A stretch of DNA of 64,000 nucleotides, from NCBI GenBank assembly GCA_920105805.1, contig CAKKTI010000003.1, forward strand, positions 124,001 to 188,000. Reading direction: 5' to 3'. The notes under the pieces were generated by a model. It was not told where the DNA came from and did not search any database. It saw nothing but the letters and a program-made list of their open reading frames with translations. Source of the DNA: Condylostoma magnum (lineage: Eukaryota; Ciliophora; Heterotrichea; Heterotrichida; Condylostomatidae). The translations under genes and the position numbers were made by a program. Every line of letters starts with the position of its first letter. Position 1 is the first letter of the stretch. Below are positions 1-13,000 of this stretch, one piece after another.

Positions 1-712
1 AGCTAAATTGAAATTATTAACTAATATTGTACGCAAACTGCTCTGTTGCATTTATACCATAGAGTGTTAATAATGGTTGTATTATAACATCTGGTATATA
101 ATTTTAAGCCCATAGATAACATATGAATTATATCACACATAATACTAAACTTGTAACACTATTTACTATAATAAATACATCGAATTTAACCAGAGCAAAT
201 AAAAGCCATAAGGAACTATTAACAAATGCAGCAAAAATAAGGTTTTTGTCAATATATCTGTAGTTCTTTTCAAGCAGAGCAGGGCCTAGTTATTCAATTG
301 TTGCAGCAAAGCTCAGTACTCCTGTAATCATTGCAAATAGCCCTGTTAATGTATTGGATATAAGATAAATATTCATCAAATGAGTACATAGAATCAAAGG
401 AGCATATTTCATCATAAACTAGTTAAAATCTTTACTAATAACGTGATATATTATCAAATATACCGAGCTTAGTGTAATCGTGCAGATCAAAGGTGGGATA
501 AAATGCTTTAAATTAGCCTTAACTGCATATTCAATTCAAAAGTTCTATGAAAAATTAGCTAGTAGCAAATACAAGTAGGATATTTCCTCTGTACTATTAG
601 TCTTTATAAGTTTTGCTATTGCAGGTGAGGGGGATAGCGCCAGTATTAAAGACGATATCAGTGTTGGAATAGGAAGATAATAATCAAAAACAGCTTCGTA
701 GTCAACTGACAT
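1..712 (-). CDS. SWEET/MtN3-like sugar transporter, 3' end outside window
   Basis: Reading from the ATG at 712 with TAA/TAG as Gln and TGA as Trp gives at least 237 residues with no terminator before the window edge. The first half has the MtN3 signature: a Pro-containing first helix (SPSPAIAKLIKTNS), then a helix ending NFWIEYA, where W is the TGA at 536-538. The second half repeats it, with FAAFVNSSLWLLFALVKFD and a following helix ending CVIQF. About seven membrane segments are visible, as expected for eukaryotic SWEETs, which are facilitative sugar uniporters of the plasma or vacuolar membrane. It starts 41 nt downstream of the FMO-like stop on the same strand. The family call is good; the substrate cannot be told. 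Confidence 0.75.
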
Positions 713-753
713 TTTAAAAAAGCGTTAAAATGCTACAAAAGAATAATGTAAGA

Positions 754-2307
754 CTAAACTAAGTGAGTTATTACAGTCTTGTAGTCTTTGGCTTCTACTG
801 GCTTGAATAGACTGTTGAATATGCTCTCTTTTCTCAACAACTGAATTCCTAAGTCCTGCAGCATTGGATCAACAATAAAAATAGGAGGTTGCTGTATATA
901 CTTATAGCCTCTTCCATAGTACCAATTCATCACAAATTCAGTTCTCTTATCAACATCTTCTTGCATTTCTTTAAAAGAGGGCAAAATCACCTTCCCTCTT
1001 AAAACTTCAGCTACCCAGGTTGCCTAAATGCTTGTAATAGTTAGTTGAAATTGAGTTACTCCAAACCCTATGCATACTAAATTAGTCACATTCGGTTTAA
1101 TTGTATAGCGATAGAGAAAAGGGCCGTCAATTCCATCGTCCTTGAAAGCATAGTACTTTCTTTTAAAACCTGTTGCTGCTATTACTACATCAGCTTTAAC
1201 TTCCTCATTCTCAGTCTCAAAGCCATCAGGTGTAAATGTTTGGATATTGCCTCTTAAGACTTCAATTTTCCCTTCTTTAACAGATTAGATAAAGCCGTTG
1301 TCATCGGCAAATCGGTGGATAGTGTATATGTAATCGTAGCTTGGCTGTAGAAGAGGATGACTGTGCTTGTTTAGTTCCTTTTGGTAATGTTTCCAGATGT
1401 AAAACCTAATTGGGTTGAATAGTTTAGAGTATCATTGATCAAACATGTATTCATTCGGTGTTAGTTGGTAAAAGCTTCTGCTTCTAGTAACGCTATTTAG
1501 AATATCGAAGCCGTAATAATCTGGTAGGTCGTCAAGATTTATTATATAGTATCCATCTCTTCTCAAATTGGTTACTTTTTTCGCACCATAGCTCAAAGAA
1601 GTAGTGCACATATCAGCTGCACTTTTATTTCCACCTATAACTACAACACTTTTATCCTTTATAGCTTTCTCTTAGTTAATAAAGTTTGAACTATGCATGA
1701 ATTATCCAGAAAACTCACTTAGATTTTTAAATTTCGGTACAAACTTTTTGTAATATGGCCCAACAGCAATAACTAAAAAGTCGTATATTTTCTTATCTCC
1801 AGATTTCAAGCTTACTTACCAACTTCCATCATCAAGTTAGTTAACAGTTTCAACTTCTTAATTAAATTCAATGAACTTACGAATACCAAATGAATCTATA
1901 TACTGATCTAAGTAAGTTTTTACTTGTTCTAAGGTTGGCAATGGATCAATTGACGGATCATAATCAAAATCTGATGCATAGTAGTAATCCATATGTTATT
2001 GTAGACTGGCTTTATCATAATTCTATAGCCAAACTCCGCCTATATCAGACTGTTACTCTAAAATTTAGACATTATAGCCTTGTTAGTTTAAAACCTTTGC
2101 TGTGATGAGACCTGATGCACCAGCTCCTATTATACCAATGTTTTACGGTAATCTTGTCAAGAAATGAGGATTAGGATTATCTTCTATATTTTTGAATAAG
2201 CTTTCTCTCTTTTAATAAGGATCTCCTTAGGGTTTTATTTATAAATTAGGGTAAAACAGATAATAGCTTAATCCGAGAGCGGCAGTTGTAAAAGTTAATT
2301 TTTACAT
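754..2307 (-). CDS. FMO-like flavin-dependent monooxygenase
   Basis: 517 codons in one frame from ATG 2307 to TAG 754. An N-terminal hydrophobic segment (residues 3-17) is followed by the FAD Rossmann motif IGIIGAGASGL near residue 55. GGVW lies about 40 residues later, then an NADPH-type motif VVVIGGNKSAAD, and AATGFKRKYY near residue 400 matches the FATGY region. Length fits flavin-containing monooxygenases (about 530 aa), which oxygenate N- or S-nucleophiles, usually at the ER. In-frame TGA at 1432-1434 encodes Trp (FDQWYSKLF). TAG at 754 is chosen as stop because the next TGA lies inside the downstream SWEET-like gene. The subfamily (FMO versus Baeyer-Villiger type) is not resolved. Confidence 0.85.
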
Positions 2308-2808
2308 TATAATATATGTATATTAGTTTATTCAGTAAGGTAATATCAGGTATATAACGCTATAACAGAATTATAAGGAATTTCTCATCTAACTTACTTT
2401 GATAATTGATCTACATATAAATTAATATATTTAATAGTTCTGCTATATATTAACTGACATAAATTTAAATGAGTTCAGGAATGCATCAAATAATATCGAG
2501 AAGTACTGAGCTACAGTTCCTTTTACATATAATTTTTTTCTATTAAGTCATATCTTTATCTAAAAGTACATTAAACAAGATAAGTTTTGCCAATATATTC
2601 AATATCATTGAAAATCTATAAAATCATGTAATTTCAGACTTACATAATTACTTTCAATATACTTATATTAATATCGAAATTACCACACAAGCATATTTTT
2701 ATGTTTTTAATACAATTCCTTTTTACTCCTTTAAAATATTAAATAATCTGCCTGTAATATAAGCTCTAATAGATTTTAAATATAAAAAAACTTACTTAGA
2801 AATAACAC
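2308..2808. other. AT-rich intergenic region, no gene seen
   Basis: About 500 bp separate the divergently placed FMO-like start from tRNA-Ser. The sequence is very AT-rich. No reading frame with protein-like composition was found on either strand, and no repeat was noticed. Confidence 0.5.
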
Positions 2809-2889
2809 GACATCTTGGCCGAGTGGTTAAGGCGTTAGCCTGCTAAGTTAATGGGTTCGCCCGCGTGAGTTCGAATCTCACAGATGTCG
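2809..2889 (+). tRNA. tRNA-Ser (anticodon GCT)
   Basis: A complete class II tRNA. The 7-bp acceptor stem GACATCT/AGATGTC pairs 2809-2815 with 2882-2888, with discriminator G at 2889. The D arm carries TGGTTAAGGC. The anticodon arm TTAGC-CTGCTAA-GTTAA includes one G.U pair and displays GCT. A long variable arm (GGG..CCC) and the T arm GTGAG-TTCGAAT-CTCAC follow. The long variable arm and GCT anticodon identify serine (AGC/AGT codons). There is no intron and no encoded CCA. It is the only tRNA seen in the window. The Gln and Trp tRNAs needed to read TAA, TAG and TGA must lie elsewhere. Confidence 0.97.
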
Positions 2890-2895
2890 TTTTTT
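2890..2895 (+). terminator. RNA polymerase III terminator of tRNA-Ser
   Basis: A run of six T residues begins directly after the tRNA discriminator base, the standard termination signal for RNA polymerase III. Confidence 0.85.
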
Positions 2896-3063
2896 AATTT
2901 ATCTTGGTAAGTTGAGTATTATTTATAGACTCAGTAATTATTGTACTATACTAGAATTACCTACTAATTTAAAACTGTATCGGAATACTTAAAGCATTAG
3001 TAAAATTATGTAACTAGTAAAACAGTCCTAATCTATCTTAAATATCACTTATTTTATATAAAA

Positions 3064-4332
3064 ATGACAGAAGAAATTGATCACTCAACAGCATTAAACT
3101 TAATAAAAGAATAAACAAAGGAAAATAAAAACCTAAGCAAGAAATTAAATCGTTTAGAATAGAGATACGTTTAAAAGTACAAAGAAAGCAATGAATTATC
3201 TTCTGATAGACAAAACTTAGTTGCTTTTATAAGCGGGGTTCTATAAAAACAAATAGATATTGACCCAGGTGCAGTCAATGCCGAGGAATTAGAAAGGTTG
3301 TGGTAAGAAAAGGAACAAGAACACTAATAAGCAATTCAAAGCCTTTAACTACAATACGGTGAAGAATTAGCAAAGGTTTAAAAGGAATTTGAGAACTGCC
3401 AAGATTTAGTGAAAGCAAAGGAACTATAAATACAGTCTCTTTAGTAAAATGAAGAAACTGACGGTGAGTTGTAACTGCAAATCGAGGAATTAAGAAATGA
3501 AGTTGAATACTTAGAAAAGCAAAATGAGAATTTGATGGTAGAAAATGCAAAATTAAAGCAATAATCTGATGAAATAAGCAAAAACAGAACATCGTCTATA
3601 CTGGCAGCGTTGGATCAGCAAAATTAGCCTAGCAATGATACAGAAATATAGCAATTGAAAGCTTAACTAGCACAGTCTAACTCTAAAATAGCTTAATTAG
3701 AGGCAGAGATAAAGGCTAATGAAGAGTCTACATAAAGAGAAATTGAAGTATAGAACATGGTGGAGTAACTACTACTACAAAAGCAGCAACAAGATGAAAA
3801 GATATAAAACATGCTGCAGTAGATGGAAAACATAAAATAAGAGTATCAAGGACATAGAAAAAAGGCCTAAAAGATGGTAATCGAGAAAGAATAAGATCTA
3901 GAGAAGCTCAAAAGACGACTTAAAAACATAGAACAAGGCAATGAGTCAGAATACATACAAGAAGCTAATCTTAGAATAAAGGAATTAGAGTAAATGCAAT
4001 CCCACGAAGTGGTTAATATGGAGTACCTCAGAAACATAGTAATGAGATTCATGGAATACGTATATGCTTCTAACTGAAAAGAAGCTGACACTTTATCCTT
4101 TGTAATTTTTACAGTCCTAAACTTCAACGCGGACGAAATGGAAGTAATAAAACGCGCCAAGGACACAAGCAGATTTGTCAACGGCGTATCCAGAATCCTG
4201 TACTCCAAAAGTCCCGGTGTGGGCCTGTCATACAACACAATCCACACAATGGAGGGCAGAAGACGAGCAAATTTCTCCCCAAGTGTCGAAGTGAGTATGG
4301 TAGAGAGCAGCTTTCGGGACAACTTTGAGTAA
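3064..4332 (+). CDS. Golgin-like coiled-coil protein with C-terminal GRIP domain
   Basis: 422 codons from ATG 3064 (preceded by TTATATAAAA) to TAA-TAA at 4330-4335. Residues 1-320 are Glu/Lys/Gln-rich coiled coil, much of the Gln coming from TAA/TAG. Residues about 328-375 match a GRIP domain: a conserved Tyr (EYLRNIVMRFMEY), then a second helix ending TVLNFNADE. GRIP domains bind Arl1-type GTPases and recruit golgins to the trans-Golgi as vesicle tethers. TGA at 4075-4077 is Trp (ASNWKEAD) inside this domain. TAA is clearly a stop here. Beyond it the frame stays open through the antisense of the convergent zinc-finger gene, whose own stop is 24 nt away. Confidence 0.8.
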
Positions 4333-4359
4333 TAAGTAAATTTTACATTTTTAATAAAA

Positions 4360-5028
4360 TCAAGAAGGATTACTACCTCTGTCAGGCAAAGCAGGTTGTG
4401 CAATGACTAAATCTACAGGCTCAAACTTAAATCCGGGCATATCTAGGGAAAAGGGAGGATTTTGCTGTACTTATACAGGCTCGTGGTGCACTGTCCTCTG
4501 GACCCTGGGCTTATACTCCCCGGCTTTCTGTATATGCGTCCTTTCATGCGCCCCCAGGTTGCTAGACTGGGTAAATCGTTTGTTACACCCCGGCACTCTA
4601 CACTAATACGGCTTCTCACCAGTATGTATACGCAGATGCGTTTTGAGGTTGAAGTCCAGGGAGAAACTCTTACTGCAAAATTCACATTAGAAGGGCTTCT
4701 CACCCGTATGGACCAGCATGTGACGCCGGAGCTTGCTGTTGTCTAAAAACTTGCTAGAACAGGACTCTATTGGACATATGTACTGACGTTCCCCGTGGAT
4801 TATCATGTGCTTACGCAGAGAGGCAAGATCAGGAAACTCCTTATCACAGTTTGGAAGATTGCAAGCATACTAGTTTTCTTGCTTTTGAGGAGAAGGCTTA
4901 GGTAATTTAACTTTTGTGTTTTCTTTTTTAACCTTTAGTTCCGTTATGTCCTGGTTGTTTAGACCTAAATCGGAAAAGGAAAGGCGAATTGTAAGGTTGT
5001 TGGGATCTGAATAGGAATTACCCCCCAT
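4360..5028 (-). CDS. C2H2 zinc-finger protein (three fingers)
   Basis: 222 codons from ATG 5028 to TGA 4360-4362. After an 85-residue tail come three fingers of the TFIIIA type: CNLPNCDKEF...H, CPIESCSSKF...H and CEFCSKSF...H. These are followed by CRVPGCNKRF...H, so four finger units may be present, the first with a less regular linker. TGEKPF and TGEKPY linkers join the later ones. In both linkers the residue before the first Cys is Gln encoded by TAG. Probably a nuclear DNA-binding regulator. In-frame ATGs at 5058 and 5055 are alternatives; 5028 was chosen because the bases between are TATA-like. The C terminus is Pro/Gln-rich. Confidence 0.85.
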
Positions 5029-5444
5029 ATTTAAATAATTATATACCAATAACATCATCTGACGGGCTTAAAGGGCTTATTTAGCGTTGAATTGAGGTGT
5101 TATAGACAGAAAAAGAAAAGAAGCATTGGGGAAAGGCAGACATTTTTGTTGGAAGTCATATTTGTTTGGATTATTTGAAAAAAGTATGAAATCTGGTAAA
5201 AGTAATATGGAGAAATTTCAAAGGATTTGAGTGCTTCTGCTTTATGTGTTATTAAGGGTTAGTTTTATTGGAATTTTGTATTAGGAAGGTGTAAGAAATG
5301 CATATTGTAGATTTTATATCTTTTAATAGGTTTATTGTAGTAAAGGTTGCATATGCTTTACTTTTTGGTATTGTAAGTGGTGTAGATTTTGAATACTGTT
5401 AATATTTGGATAATTGTATTAAATACACCTATATAAATATTAAA
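5029..5444. promoter_or_regulatory. Divergent intergenic region, zinc-finger / PARP-like
   Basis: 416 bp between two divergent start codons. The half next to the zinc-finger gene is comparatively C-rich on the minus strand and stays open upstream in the zinc-finger frame, but has no in-frame ATG there, so an N-terminal extension is possible but unsupported. The PARP-like side is AT-rich with TATAAATATTAAA just before the ATG. Confidence 0.35.
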
Positions 5445-6989
5445 ATGGCAAATCAAAACTATATTATTTATCTGGATAATTGGCTAAAACAGTATTAATC
5501 TGAAATAGATTTGAATATAGAGTGTTAACTTTAAGTTGATAATGAAGTACATATACTCATTGACGATCATTCAGTTGTATGAGATTTTAAATAAGACCAT
5601 ATTAGTTACTTTGGACAAAATATACAAGTAAAGGAATGGGCTTAATGGAGCAATTAAACTCTAATAGAAACTGATATTATTATACTAGATGAGATATTCT
5701 AACTTATATTCATGGAATATAAATCTTAAGTGAATAATACAATTGTAGAAATACAACCTCATTTCGTATATTAGTAAATAAACGAAGTTGAGGAACTTGT
5801 TAAAAGTACAGATTTAATTGATAAATTCAATGCTAGATTTAAGTGTTAATATGCAGATAATTAAATCCTTATAATACTTTCTGATTTCACCGTAGATACA
5901 GATAACCTTAGCTTGTGACTAAGAGATTAAATAAACACCTGTATCACTTTGAATATAACTTTCAATAGTGAATGGCTTAGCAACAACGGAGAATGCAACT
6001 AATGGGATCAAGAGCTTATACAAAGCATGCAAATTGACGTATTGATTGATGACAAGCCTAATAAAGTAGTGCATGATTATATTTAACATAAACTAACAAC
6101 TGATATACTTACTCAAACTAGCTAGGACTAAAATCTTTACCTTGAATTTCTACTAATCCTCTAAACAGCAATAGAAGAAAACAGTTAAAATCAAATATAA
6201 GAAATATACATAAGAAGATAACTAGTGGATGATATAACAAGCAACATTGAAAGATTTAGTCTAATAGTATCAGCAGCCTCATACGCCTTACAACTTCCTA
6301 AATACGACGAAATCTTCTACCCGAATCTTCAATTCTTGAGAAAATTTGACATACCCTCCAACTAATAACAATAACAATAAATCTTATAAAACATAATGCG
6401 GAAACTACCAAATCTGCACTAGATACAAGCAAACTCTACCTCAGAGTAATAACTGCAAAATTTCCTGACCTAATAAACTAAAACTGAATTAACATATGAA
6501 TTTCTATACGAGATAATAATTCCTTTTACTCTATAATTACAGCAAAACTGCAATAATTACCCCCTAGAATTCTAAATACAATAAGAATAATCCCAGTACT
6601 TCACCTGAACCTACCCCATATACGGCTCTTTCCTATGCTTTTACGGCCTCTAAATCAGTAGAATCTTCTCTGTACTCAAAGACGGGTTCCAAAGCAAATA
6701 CAACAGCTCTTAATCCAACAGAAATCAAGTATACGCAACTTTCAGCATCTAACAATGCCTGGAATACTCGCTTAATAAAGAACAAGTCACCAACACATGA
6801 CAGTCCTCCCCCATAAATCCAAATCACATCGCCATATTGCTCCTCGAAGTAGTGCAAAAAGACATAGAATTCTCAAATCTAATAAAAATCCCTCGAGGCG
6901 ACCAAATCCTTATAAAAAGTTTATTCATACTAGACCGAAATGACCACGAGGCTCTGAAGCAACTAAGTAGATTCATTCATTTGGGTTAA
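5445..6989 (+). CDS. Protein with PARP-like (ADP-ribosyltransferase) C-terminal domain
   Basis: 514 codons from ATG 5445 to TAA-TAA at 6987-6992. The N-terminal 300 residues are not recognised. The C-terminal 160 residues align by eye with the PARP6/8/16 branch. YGS stands where HGS is usual, then a helix ending SVLKDGF, QVYATFSIQQCLEY in place of GIYLS...Y, a strand IAILLLEVV, and the final strand QILIKSLFI. Tyr replaces the NAD-binding His, so activity may be altered or lost. TGA is read as Trp four times (for example VVWDF and FTWTYP). It lies 60 nt upstream of the dynein start. The ART fold is an inference from these motifs; an unrelated domain is possible. Confidence 0.5.
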
Positions 6990-7049
6990 TAATTAAACAG
7001 TTAAATTTCTTACGGCTTTTAAGCCGCAAACGTTATAACTAAAAATATA

Positions 7050-10000
7050 ATGGACGAGGGCGAAAAGTAAACAAAGGAAACCCAACGTGAAGACTACATC
7101 CTACGGCGAGTGGGGGCGATACTCGGCTACAAGAAATCAATAGACAAGTTTAAGAAGTTGACTATGGACCACGAGGATACTCAGAGAAACTTCAACCTGT
7201 TCTTGGATGAGAACGATGCCATCGGTTACCTTCTTTTTATACAGGGAAAGGGAGAGTCGGCTGTCTCGATGACCAGCATTCCCGCTCCCAATGATATCAA
7301 AAAGAAAGCTGTACTGTTGTACAAGACGGTGCGCGGCAATCCGATTGAGTCTGAGAATATTCGAGAAATGGTGGGGCTGTTGGAGCTTACTAAAAACGTA
7401 CTGGAGAGCATGAGCCTGCTGTGCTAGGAGGTATTCCTACCGGTGTTATCTAATCCTCAGAACTAGCAAGGCTGGTCGGACCTGGTGAGCAAGGATCTGA
7501 TTGAGAATAAGTTCCACTAGTTTCTGTCAACGATTTATGTGACCATAGGAGAGGTGAAAGGGAGGACAATGCTTCCCATACCTCCACAGGAAACTACTAC
7601 TTCTGAAAGGATTTCTTCCAAGGATAAGGCACATGTACTGGAGGGGGCAGTTATTACATGGACTAAGCAGATTAAAAATGTGTTGAAATAAGATCCGGAA
7701 ACAGCGTTGAAGTCAGGGACTGATCCAAGTCCACTGGTTGAGTTAGATTTTTGGAAAAACAAAGCTGAAAATTTAAACTCCATACACAAACAGCTGTAAA
7801 GTGAAAAGATTAGGAAGGTGATTAAGTTCCTAGAGCAAAATAAAAGTACATACACTGGATAGTTTTCTAAACTGTAGAAGGAAGTATAGGCGGCTAGGTT
7901 GGAGGCTAATGATAATAATAAGTATCTTTCAACCCTTGAAATGCTGTTCAATACACTAGTTGACGACTCTCAGGAGTTGATTGAGCTGGAGAAAATTTTT
8001 GTACCTGTAATGCATACCATCCTACTCATATGGAACCACAGTGAGTATTACAACACTCCAGCCAGACTAGTGGTGTTGATAAGAGAGATTTGCAATGCTA
8101 TAATAACCCAAGCCTGCAACTACCTAAGCGGCCCAGACATCTTCACTTTCATAGAAAACGAGGAAGCTGCAATCGCAGCTGAGAAACTCAGCCTAATTCT
8201 CGATATAATAGCCAAATTCAAAGAAGCCTACTATGAATACAAGTCCCGTGCAAATGACACATGGAACATAACAACTAACGCACTGTTCGTAAGACTTGAT
8301 GCCTTTGCTGAAAGATGCCAGGATATACAGCACTTAACTAACACAATAGTACAGTTCATGAAACTAGATAAAATAGACATCGGTGGCACTAAGGGAGAAA
8401 CTCTCACTGACTCCGTCAAACAAATATACAAGGAATTCCTAGATGCAGTTGAGGAGTTCAGATCTGTTGAGTACAACATAATGGATGTATCGAAGAAAGA
8501 ATTCGATGATGATTTTTACGAATTTCGGTTAAAAATTAAAGAACTAGAAAGGCGTTTAGCTTCAATCTTAACTCAAGGTTTCGATGACTGTGATACCATA
8601 TACGGCAGGTTCAAACTACTGGACAGCTTTGAGGGTCTTCTCAACAGGCCTATAATACAAGACGAGCTAGAGAAGAAACATATTACCTTGCTAGAGTCTT
8701 ACAAACAGGATTTAAAGACAGTGTAACAGATTTTCCTTGAGTCCCGACCTTTGGTCGACAGAATTGACGATAAAGCTCCAATCTCCAAAAACATGCCACC
8801 AGTCACTGGATCTATTATTTGGACTCGTGGACTGATTGAAAGGATTAAGGAGCCCATGGAAAAGCTGAGCAGTTTGAATCAAGCTGTGCTTGAGCGAGAG
8901 GAGTATAAGGATGTACAGAAGCTCTACGCCTCTCTTATAAAACAACTTACAGAGTATTAAACATTAAGAATTAAAGAGTGGGAAAATGAAATCGAGGAAA
9001 TTGCAAAGGACAAGCTAAAAGAGCCTTTGCTAGCACGAGATTCTACTAATGAAACCTTGTTAAAGGTTAACTTTGATCCTGCTTTGACGAGACTGTTGAG
9101 GGAGGTGAAGTACTTTGATTTGATTGATATGAATGTGCCTTAAACAGCGTAGGATATCTTTGCTAAGAATGAGGTGTATAGGACACAAACAGGTAATTTG
9201 GATATAATTGTAGGGATGTACAATGAAATAAAACAGACCTTGCTGCCTGTAGAGGAGCCTTTGTTGGAGGATAGAATTGTAAAAATGGATCAGACACTTG
9301 AGCCTGGATTAAGGGACTTGAAATGGAGGTCTAATAATATCAGTGAATTCATACATGCATCGATGATTGTAGTGAAAGAGGTAAACACTATAGTACTTAC
9401 TATGCAATCTAATTTGTAGAAGATTAAAGATACCATGTCTAAGTGGTCTGAGAAGCCTTTGTTAGAAAGAAGGGGGAAACTAATGAGTCCTGAAGATTTT
9501 GATTAAGCACATAAGGCCTCTATATCTGTTAGAAGGCAGGATATAATCGCAGGAGGTAAAGAAATCAACAGATATATGAAAGAAACGGGAGAATGTGTCA
9601 AAAATGCTAGATAATCGCCCCACTGGCCAATCTATGTAGATTATGTCAACCAAATAGTAATTGATGGACTGGCACACACAATAGACATTTCACTGAACCA
9701 TCTATCTAACCTATTCGATCACGTTCTTATTAAAAAATCTAATGAAATTCCTTTATTCGATGTCAGAATTGAGCTGATAGACAAACAAGTCTAATACACT
9801 CCTACGATCAACTGCACTTAAAGAGAAAATGGCCTAAGAGATCTAGTACACTCTTGGATAGAAGATTTTGAAAACATAGCCACCTTATTCTAAAGAATAG
9901 ACGGGCACTCAGGTGACTATTTAATTGAAATCACCACAAATTTCGACATGTTCTTTGGAATCAGTAAAATAGAGACTCATATGGAGTGGATTATCAATGA

Positions 10001-13000
10001 AACTGACAAATTTAAGTCCAGTTTTATGGAGTACAGTTATCTATGGATGGAAGACCTTAATAAAACCTTCAGCGAATTTTTAGAACAGGGTGCAAAAAGC
10101 GCTAATCCAGATGAAGAAGAAGATTTTGAAAAACTGGAAAAACTTAAATCTCACCCTATATTCGAAGGAGTTACAATGATAATACCTGAACTTGAGCTAT
10201 TCGATGAGAAAATCACTAACTTAAAGTACATTTAATCTAAAGTATCATCTGTGCAATCTCCTCATACAATTGCCTGGCTTAGAATCAACGTCGATCCTTT
10301 AATCCAGTCCTTGAAATCCCGAGTCCTACAATGGATTAATATATACACATCATTTTTACTGAGTAATGTGACTAATAGAATGAAGAATCTAAGTGACTTC
10401 ATAAACGAAGTGAGCCATGGTATTTAACTGGAAGATGAGGAAAATATACAGAAAGAATTACTAATGAAAATCATAACTCATGTAAGAGATGTAAGAACTG
10501 TTACGGAAGTGTGTGATAGCATGTTTCTGCCTATGAGGGAATAAGTGACTTTACTGAAAAGACATGGAGTGTAAATGGAGGGTGAACTTGTAGCGAGAAT
10601 TGAAGACCTTAAAACACGTTGGGAGGATTTAAAGTCGTAGGTGCATACTGTAAAGGCGGTTATATTGCCACATCAGACTGAGGAAACCAAGGAAATTAAG
10701 AAGAGACTGAGGCTGTTTGAGGACAAAGTATCTGAATTTAGAGTAAATTTCACTAAAGTATGTCCATTTGACTTTGGAGAGCTTAATGAGGAAATCATAA
10801 ACAACTCGTATAGAATAGTAGATGAGTAATATGCAGCCTTGCTAGAAATTGAAAAGGAAGCAAAGGACTATAACAACCTTAATGAACTATTTGAACTAGA
10901 GAAAAGTCAGTACAAACAGCTAAAGGACTGTAGATCTGAGTTATGGTACTTAAAAACACTCTGGGATGCTATTTCAATTGTTAATTTCTCATACTAAGAC
11001 TGGAAAAGCACTCTTTGGGACAAAATTGACACTGAAGATCTTCTAGACTAAAACAAAAACTTGGACAGACTTGTAAAAACGCTTCCAAAGGAGCTTAAAA
11101 TCTGGAGAGGCTACAACAACTTAATGGAAACTGTTAAAAACATAGCAACAATCCTTCCTCTAATCAACGAGCTACACAGTCCAAGTATGGAGCCCAGACA
11201 TTGGGGTTAACTTATGCAGATTACAGGCAAACAAATTGCCTTTAACAGTCCTAACTTCTGTTTAGATGATTTACTACACTTGAGACTCCATGAACATGAG
11301 GAGGATGTGCGTGAGATTGTGAGCTAGTCTCAAAGAGAGGCTACTATAGAGAGAAAGCTGAATATAATAGAAGCTTCATGGGCCTAAAACTACCTAGCAT
11401 TCGACACTCATAAAGACTGTCCTGTTATACAGCCGCTTGACGAAGTCATAGAAATGTACGAACTGCACTCAATGGATCTAATGTCAATGCAGAGTGGAGG
11501 GAAATCAGTAGAGCATTTCAGAGAAAGACTGGATTACTGGCTGTAAACCTTAAAAACTGTGGAGTCAGTACTGAGTGTGTGGCTGAAAGTACAGAGAAAC
11601 TGGAAAAGACTCGAGACTATCTTTTTGGCCTCTGATGATATAAGAAGTTAACTTCCTAGTGAAACTAAGTCGTTTGAGCAGGTTGATAATGATTTCAGGG
11701 ATATAATGACTGATGCTAAGGAAAACCCGCTAATAACTGAGGCAACTACTGCTGAGGGAAGAGAGGAAACATTGGTGCAGATTAGTGAGCAGATTGTTAC
11801 TTGTGAAAATGCGTTGAATGATTACTTAGAAGGAAAGAAGAAGTCATTCCCTAGGTTTTATTTTGTGTCAAACCAAGCCTTGCTGGACATCCTATCAAAT
11901 GGTAACAATTGCCACAAAGTATGTGAGTATCTCGGAGATTGTTTTGATGGACTGTAAGCTTTGGAGTTTGAAAAGGACCCTGATGGAAATAAGAAGAACA
12001 TATCAAGAGGTATGTACAGTAAGGAGTTTGAGTATATTGAGTTTCCTGATAGCATAAATGAGGGTAAATTTGTATGTGAAGGCCAAGTAGAGAACTGGCT
12101 TAGTGACCTGGAGGCCATGATGTGTAAAACCTTAAAGACTATACTGGAAGTTGCTAGAGTATCAGCGGATAATTGGGAAATTCCTGGTGAGAAGACCCGT
12201 GATATGTGGATTGATGACTACCCGGCTTAATTGTCCCTTGTAACCACTTAAATTATCTTTACTGAGGAAGTGTACAGAGTAATCGATGAAGTGTTTGTTG
12301 GCTCCGAAGGAGCCATGAAAGATTACTACAAACTAGTAAACGACAGGATCAGTGCCCTTATCAAGCGTGTACTTAACCCAGATCTTAACTCCAACGAACG
12401 TATCAAGATCATTACTATTATTACAATCGACGTGCATGGCAGAGGTACAGTTTCCCGATTTGCACAGCTGAAAGTATCAGATACAACTTCATTTTAATGG
12501 TAGAAGGAGATTAAGTTTGAGTGGAAAGGTGAGAGTGACAATGACCCTAATAAAGACTGTATGATTTCTATATGTGATTGGAAGACTCGGTACTCGTATG
12601 AGTATGTAGGGAACTGTGGAAGGCTGGTTATCACCCCACTGACTGATAGATGCTATATCACACTTACTCAGGCCCTCAACTTGAACATGGGAGGTGCACC
12701 TGCCGGACCGGCTGGTACTGGTAAAACTGAAACTACTAAGGATCTGGGAAGAGCCATAGGACTGCCTGTAATGGTGTTCAACTGCTCCGAACAAATGAAC
12801 TATTCCACTATGGCACAGATCTTCATGGGACTTGCTCAAACTGGAGCCTGGGGGTGCTTTGATGAGTTTAACAGAATCAAGGTAGAAGTGCTGTCTGTTG
12901 TGTCAAGTCAAGTAAAAACGATTCTAGATGCGTAAAAAACGCTTAAAACAAGATTCATGTTCTTAGAAGATGAAATTTCACTGATTAATACTGTTGGGTT

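Noticed and set aside
3867-4403. 178-codon minus-strand open frame opposite the golgin
   Set aside because: Antisense shadow of the GRIP-domain gene. It has no domain, and it overlaps the zinc-finger stop region.
5060-5303. N-terminal extension of the zinc-finger protein upstream of ATG 5058
   Set aside because: The frame is open and C-rich, but there is no in-frame ATG; kept as a note in the intergenic entry only.
7535-7951. Minus-strand open frames within the dynein gene (also 15872-16150, 16361-16771, 18455-18907)
   Set aside because: All lie antisense to conserved dynein sequence and lack their own homology.
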